Shown piece by piece: positions 60,324 to 64,000 of a stretch of 64,000 bases of DNA. The stretch covers positions 1 to 64,000 of the forward strand of contig DBPP01000043.1 of the NCBI GenBank assembly GCA_002305575.1, given 5' to 3'. The position numbers and the translations under genes are program-made. Source of the DNA: Ruminococcaceae bacterium UBA1417 (GTDB lineage Bacteria > Bacillota > Clostridia > Oscillospirales > Acutalibacteraceae). Below the pieces are notes generated by a model. That model was not told where the DNA came from. It searched no databases and saw only the letters and a list, made by a program, of their open reading frames with translations. The stretch's first letter is position 1; each line of letters opens with the position of its first letter.

Positions 60324-60353
60324 ATTATAGAATTGCTTTTGTAAAATGTCTAA
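60324..60353 (-). promoter_or_regulatory. Possible promoter for cupin-aldo/keto reductase unit
   Basis: Minus strand: -10 TATAAT (60324-60329), 18-nt spacer, weak -35 TTAGAC (60348-60353). The stretch 60354-60586 holds no supported gene; a short frame reading RSFRECVDPKREGKEIAV on the minus strand may be another fragment. Confidence 0.5.
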
Positions 60354-60586
60354 TACTTATGATTTATACTTTACCATGCGTATGAGGTATGGATATCTTT
60401 GCACTTCACCCTTGTTTTCGGCAGCAAATTGGCGTCAAGCCGGTGAGCGGTAACGCCAAAAAAAGCCCTCTTATTGCATCTATATGCGCGATCTACGCTG
60501 TATCGCTGCGCACAACCGCCACGGCAATTTCTTTTCCTTCGCGCTTTGGATCAACACATTCTCTGAAAGAACGCAATTCTACATAC

Positions 60587-60609
60587 AAAAAAGGCCGCCT
60601 GTGGCAGCC
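60587..60609 (-). terminator. Terminator of the rtcB-DUF2828 operon
   Basis: Minus strand: stem GGCTGCC/GGCGGCC (one G-U pair), loop ACA, then TTTTTT. It lies about 70 bases after the DUF2828 stop. Confidence 0.85.
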
Positions 60610-60677
60610 CATTTTTAGTACGCAACGGTATCGCATAGAAGCGCCTTCGATGCAAAAGAATTCGTTTTCAGATTGTG

Positions 60678-62147
60678 TTATGCTGAAATCTTGTCGTAGC
60701 GTCCAGATTCCAGCACCTGCAACATGACGGCATATGGGGAAATTTCACCATCGGCCACCATAGAAAAGATTTTTGGCGTGCAGCCGGAAACCAGCGCTAC
60801 GCCCTGCTCATTTTCCGTGACAGGTTGATTGCGGTGTCGGCTTGCGACATTCCAGAAAACAACCCGAGGCAGCGAATAGCCATGCACCGCAAACCGCCGC
60901 TTCGCATTTTCGAAATTGGTCAGATCCGCGTTGCGCACGCAATTGTTGAATTCCATATCGGAAATGATATACAGGGTCTCGGGCAATTCTGTCTGGGGAA
61001 CCCGATTGTGGACGGCAGCATCCAGAATCAAATCGAACACCGCTTCCAGATTTGTGTCTGCAATTTCGCAGAATGAACACAGATACGCCAATCGATCGAC
61101 AAACGTTTCCCCCTTTATTTCAATAAGTTGCGGTCGAGATGAGAACTCGATGAAATGGTTGTGGAAAACCCCAGTATTTCGCTCTCCAAAATACAGTCCC
61201 AGCGAAAGCGCAACTGCCGCAGGCAAACCACCATCGTAACCGTACATCGACCCGGAAGTATCCACCACCGCCAAAGCATTTTTGCCGCCGCCGTAATCCG
61301 GCAACGCATTCCACGATGCATTCAACGCCGCTTTCTCTCCGTCGCCCAGGTCGGATATAGAGCCCCATCCACCCGCCTTCAGGGCGGAACGTACGATTTC
61401 ATAAGGCGCAAGGGCATCGGCATGCAGATGCTTTTCCCCGTTGGCAACCTCCTGCAGAAAAGCGCTGTATCGCTTCCAATCGTTCCGCTGGAAGGCTTTC
61501 CGATATTTGAACATGGCTTTAGAAGGCTGTTTGGCGTAATCAAAGGTGTACGCCCGCTCACGAAGATTGTTCTCGATGATGCGGATCTTTTTCCGCAGGG
61601 TCGACAGAGTTTTCCGGTACTGCTGATCGGACATGCCCAGCGAACGGGCGACGCGCCTAGCCAAACGCACGGTCTTCGGATTCGAGGCGTTGACAGACGG
61701 AAGCCACTTGGCCAGCAAAGACACGTCGGCGCCGGCGGCTAAATCCGCGCGGAGCTGTGTGCGGATGACCGCAAGCGCATCCTTTTCGCAGGCCGTTCCC
61801 ATCAGGGCAAGCAGGTCATCAAAACGGCCGTACGCCGGGATCCACGCGATATTTTTACGGAGCGCTTCCGGTTTGCTGTTGGCCAAAAAATGGATGAGCA
61901 CGCGGAACACCCGGCGCTCTCCCAGCCCACCGCGGACATCGCGTCCGAAAAACAGGATCTTCATGGCAACGTCTGCATCCTCTGCAAAGGCGCGGGTGAA
62001 GCGGGCAATCATCTCCCGTTCATCCGCCGCGCGCATTGCGCCAATCGTCGCGAACAGATCCAGACACGCCGACAACGTGGATCGATATGTAATCGCGCCA
62101 TTTTCTGTAAAGGTCTTATTGGCCTCTCGTTCCAATGCATTCAACAT
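60678..62147 (-). CDS. DUF2828 protein with C-terminal vWA domain (Ro/TROVE-like architecture)
   Basis: A 489-residue protein. The first 280 or so residues are all helical (MKILFFGRDVRGGLGERRVF, LLAKWLPSVNASNPKTVRLA). A von Willebrand A domain follows from about residue 290, with the MIDAS motif VDTSGSMYG (Asp296) and later LYIISDMEFNN. Helical-repeat plus vWA is also the layout of Ro60/Rsr RNA-binding proteins, though direct homology is not shown. GGAGGC precedes ATG at 62147. It follows rtcB by 37 bases, suggesting an RNA-handling role. Confidence 0.83.
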   Translation of the reverse strand: MLNALEREANKTFTENGAITYRSTLSACLDLFATIGAMRAADEREMIARFTRAFAEDADVAMKILFFGRDVRGGLGERRVFRVLIHFLANSKPEALRKNIAWIPAYGRFDDLLALMGTACEKDALAVIRTQLRADLAAGADVSLLAKWLPSVNASNPKTVRLARRVARSLGMSDQQYRKTLSTLRKKIRIIENNLRERAYTFDYAKQPSKAMFKYRKAFQRNDWKRYSAFLQEVANGEKHLHADALAPYEIVRSALKAGGWGSISDLGDGEKAALNASWNALPDYGGGKNALAVVDTSGSMYGYDGGLPAAVALSLGLYFGERNTGVFHNHFIEFSSRPQLIEIKGETFVDRLAYLCSFCEIADTNLEAVFDLILDAAVHNRVPQTELPETLYIISDMEFNNCVRNADLTNFENAKRRFAVHGYSLPRVVFWNVASRHRNQPVTENEQGVALVSGCTPKIFSMVADGEISPYAVMLQVLESGRYDKISA

Positions 62148-62184
62148 GGCAATGCCTCCATTCAAAACGGCGCAGAATGCCTGT

Positions 62185-63393
62185 TTATCCCGACGCCTTA
62201 AAATTGTAGATCGGCTTCAATACTTCGATGATTTCCACGGTGTCGCCGATAACCCCCAAAATGTCGTCCAGCGACTTATACGCCATGGGCGCTTCGTCCA
62301 GCGTAGACGTGTTCACAGAGGTGGTGTAAATTCCCTTCATGGACTGCCTGTAATCTTCCAGATTCAGAATTTCTTTTGCCCTGGAGCGGGACAGCAATCT
62401 TCCCGCCCCGTGCGGCGCGGAGTAATTCCATTCCGGATTTCCTTTCCCTCTCGCCAACACACTGCCGTCGCGCATATTGATGGGGATTAAAACCAGTTCA
62501 TCCTTGTGCGCAGCAATGGCGCCCTTTCGCAGAATTCTGTCCCGGGTATCCATATAATTGTGGACGGTATGGAAGGCCGAGACGGCGGTCATTCCGGTGC
62601 GTTGCAGAATGATCTCCGCCATCTTTTCGCGGTTGCGCTTTGCAAATTGCTGGCAGATTTCCACATCATGCAGATAGTCTTCCAGATAGGGGCCATACAG
62701 GTGGCAGAGATCCGCTGGGATGGTGGGCTCCTTGGGGATGATTGTTCGCTCCAACGCCTTCAGAACATTCTGGATTTCAGCTCTGCGCCCCTGCTCTTTA
62801 TACGCGCGGATGATCGCTTCTCTTTTTTCAAAATAGTCCGCTTTCCCGGCATGGAGATCCACCGCCAGATTTTGATAGAGTTCAGCAACCTGCTTGCCCA
62901 AGTTGCGGCTGCCGGAATGAATCACCAGGTATTTTGTTCCATCGGCCGCCGCATCGATCTCCATGAAGTGATTGCCTCCCCCCAGCGTGCCAAGGCTGCG
63001 CTCCAAGCGTCTGGTCTGCTGCAAGCTTCGGTAGCAACGCAAGCCGGTCAAATCGAAGCGCTCCATACGGCCTTCCCAAACATCTCTGCCGCTCGGGATA
63101 TAATGGGCGGCTTCATCCACCTTGACAAAGTCGATCTCCGAATTGCCCAGCTCGACCGTATACATGCCGCATCCAATGTCAACCCCGATAAGATTCGGAA
63201 CCACTTGATCTGAAAATGTCATGGTTGTGCCAATGGTGCAACCCTTGCCGGCATGGACGTCCGGCATAATCCGAATTCTTTCGTTGGCCGTAAAGTCATA
63301 ATCGCACATTCTGCGAATCTGATCGATGGATTCGTCCTCAACAACAGAAGCATAGCAAATTGCGGTATTGACTTTCCCTTTGATTTCGATCAT
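62185..63393 (-). CDS. rtcB: RNA-splicing ligase RtcB
   Basis: A Mn- and GTP-dependent ligase joining 2',3'-cyclic phosphate (or 3'-phosphate) and 5'-OH RNA ends. The 402-residue protein has IMPDVHAGKG, the metal Cys75 in GVDIGCGM, GTLGGGNHFMEI, HSGSRNLG and the guanylylated His328 in SAPHGAGRLLSR. All catalytic residues I can place are intact. AAAGGAGCAG precedes the ATG. It has a long leader with a tRNA-like element and is followed by the DUF2828 gene. Confidence 0.96.
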   Translation of the reverse strand: MIEIKGKVNTAICYASVVEDESIDQIRRMCDYDFTANERIRIMPDVHAGKGCTIGTTMTFSDQVVPNLIGVDIGCGMYTVELGNSEIDFVKVDEAAHYIPSGRDVWEGRMERFDLTGLRCYRSLQQTRRLERSLGTLGGGNHFMEIDAAADGTKYLVIHSGSRNLGKQVAELYQNLAVDLHAGKADYFEKREAIIRAYKEQGRRAEIQNVLKALERTIIPKEPTIPADLCHLYGPYLEDYLHDVEICQQFAKRNREKMAEIILQRTGMTAVSAFHTVHNYMDTRDRILRKGAIAAHKDELVLIPINMRDGSVLARGKGNPEWNYSAPHGAGRLLSRSRAKEILNLEDYRQSMKGIYTTSVNTSTLDEAPMAYKSLDDILGVIGDTVEIIEVLKPIYNFKASG

Positions 63394-63417
63394 GATGCTG
63401 CTCCTTTCGTTTTTTTG

Positions 63418-63508
63418 AAGGCGTCTCCGGGATCTGGACGTGCGGGAAAAGGGAAGCCGCCCCCCCTGCCGTTTTATCCCGGCCGACGCCTTGCATACAA
63501 GACGCCTT
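63418..63508 (-). promoter_or_regulatory. rtcB leader with alternative pairings
   Basis: On the minus strand AAGGCGTC occurs twice (63501-63508 and 63485-63492), and its complement GACGCCTT lies at 63418-63425, just before the rtcB ribosome site. The downstream strand can pair with either upstream copy, so two exclusive folds are possible. The function is unproven. Confidence 0.45.
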
Positions 63509-63606
63509 GGGCCTTATTGCAGAACCTCTCATTCTAATCGTCCTCGACCCGAAAACCAAGCGGCGATCCCAAATCCATACGTGCTGTACGCGTCTTTGAT
63601 TCCAGC

Positions 63607-63737
63607 AAGGCACCTTTAGAACGGGATTCGAACCCGCGTAGGAGACGTATAACGCCTCAGCCAATAACCATTTCGCATTCTCATTGCTGTTGGTGCCTTT
63701 GTCGCAGGTGCACAACCGGTTCCTTCTCGCGCCCTGC
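63607..63737 (-). ncRNA. Candidate tRNA-like (Y RNA-like) noncoding RNA upstream of rtcB
   Basis: On the minus strand, from the predicted start point, there is first a hairpin with GCAGG/CCTGC (63733-63737 with 63704-63708). A tRNA-like module closed by a perfect 8-bp stem AAGGCACC/GGTGCCTT follows (63692-63699 with 63607-63614). Inside are a T-arm with canonical loop TTCGAAT on a CGGG/CCCG stem (63622-63636) and a 7-bp hairpin GAGGCGT/ACGTCTC (63642-63658). The enclosed 77 nt is tRNA-sized, but 6 extra nt separate the T stem from the closing stem and no normal anticodon arm is seen, so it is not an ordinary tRNA. Bacterial Y RNAs in rtcB operons also mimic tRNA. Confidence 0.65.
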
Positions 63738-63743
63738 AAGCCT

Positions 63744-63749
63744 ATTATA
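63744..63749 (-). promoter_or_regulatory. -10 element of the tRNA-like RNA/rtcB transcript
   Basis: Perfect TATAAT on the minus strand with no good -35, which suggests an activator is needed. No sigma54 (-24/-12) pattern was found, unlike E. coli rtcBA. Confidence 0.55.
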
Positions 63750-63774
63750 AATTCTAAGATGGTTCTTTTCACGG

Positions 63775-63816
63775 AAAAAAAGCTGCGAACTCACCGGAGT
63801 CCACAGCTTTTTTGCG
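63775..63816 (-). terminator. Terminator at the end of the WYL gene
   Basis: Minus strand: 11-bp stem GCTGTGGACTC/GAGTTCGCAGC (two G-U pairs), CGGT loop, flanked by A-run and T-run. The 5' arm is inside the last codons of the WYL gene. It separates the regulator from the downstream RNA/rtcB transcript. Confidence 0.85.
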
Positions 63817-64000
63817 CAAGCAGGCGTTCTTTGATCTGTTCAACAAAACACGCAGGTTCCATTACCTTTACGAAGGGGCCAAAAGAAAGGATTCTGATCA
63901 CCAGTTCGGTTTCATCATTTTCGCAATACCGGACGCGGAGCAGGTAGCGATTCTGCTCCAGCTTTTCCGCTCGTTTTTCAAAATGCGCAAAATGCAGCAT
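63791..64000 (-). CDS. WYL-domain transcriptional regulator, C-terminal part (cut by window end)
   Basis: The visible 69 residues match the C-terminal extension of WYL regulators (NRYLLRVRYCENDETELVIR, ILSFGPFVKVMEP, VEQIKERLLAQ). The WYL core and N-terminal winged helix would lie beyond position 64000, so the Met at the edge is not claimed as the start. WYL proteins sense nucleic acids or nucleotides in DNA-damage and defence systems. It is the likely regulator of the rtcB unit downstream (inference). Confidence 0.75.
   Translation of the reverse strand: MLHFAHFEKRAEKLEQNRYLLRVRYCENDETELVIRILSFGPFVKVMEPACFVEQIKERLLAQKSCGLR

Noticed and set aside
63607..63699. An ordinary tRNA gene upstream of rtcB
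   Set aside because: The T-arm is canonical, but 6 extra nt lie between T stem and closing stem, the closing stem is 8 bp, and no 7-nt anticodon loop on a 5-bp stem could be found.

Overview
The window reads as chromosomal DNA from a moderately GC-rich Firmicute of class Clostridia, most likely an Oscillospirales/Ruminococcaceae-type gut anaerobe. The basis is Gram-positive gene order (tig-clpP-clpX-lon-engB; rplS-lepB-rbgA-rnhB-yraN; rpsF-ssb-rpsR), strong AGGAGG-type ribosome sites, many consensus -35/-10 promoters with 17-nt spacers, and anaerobic metabolism (corrinoid proteins, ferredoxins, UroD-family proteins). No lineage was tested by search. No intact IS element, phage, CRISPR array or rRNA was seen.

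Layout. 1-16.5 kb (mostly minus strand) is core: tRNAs, hslO, a methyltransferase with yerC, lysA, engB, lon, clpX, clpP, tig, a metallophosphoesterase with thrC, a dipeptidase, then yraN-rnhB-rbgA-lepB-rplS. 16.6-24.7 kb is a minus-strand corrinoid cluster: four UroD-family proteins, a B12-binding corrinoid protein, a ferredoxin/ASKHA corrinoid reactivator and a DUF2284 protein, with a divergent AraC regulator and repeated operator-like sites. 24.7-25.5 kb holds degraded fragments. 25.5-28.6 kb is a small redox operon (MDR oxidoreductase, EFR1 flavodoxin-ferredoxin, a second DUF2284) facing an Rrf2 regulator with a palindromic operator. 28.9-37.5 kb has pepF, an orphan EctB aminotransferase, a broken phosphatase, prfB, a RING/zinc-ribbon membrane protein, galU and rpsF-ssb-rpsR. 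37.6-48.9 kb is carbohydrate and small-molecule metabolism (amidohydrolase, GH18, GH2 beta-mannosidase, cupin, asnB, tRNA-Leu, GH43, CE15-like esterase, tautomerase, tRNA-Ser). 49.2-57.3 kb is plus-strand ppx-ppk, pfk, a sugar isomerase, pepT and a Gfo/Idh/MocA oxidoreductase. 57.5-60.3 kb holds a methyltransferase, aldo/keto reductase, cupin and gene remnants.

The right end (60.6-64 kb) is the most interesting part: a minus-strand RNA-repair-type cluster of WYL regulator (cut by the window end), then a promoter and a candidate tRNA-like noncoding RNA, then rtcB, then a DUF2828 protein with a von Willebrand A domain resembling the architecture of Ro/TROVE proteins. It parallels the known Ro-Y RNA-RtcB operons, but with a different vWA protein and a WYL regulator instead of the sigma54 activator RtcR. 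The corrinoid cluster is the second candidate for an undescribed pathway: it has the reactivation and carrier parts of a methyltransferase system plus several UroD-fold proteins of unknown substrate.

All calls come from reading the sequence. Start codons were chosen by ribosome-site spacing and often differ from the longest reading frame.
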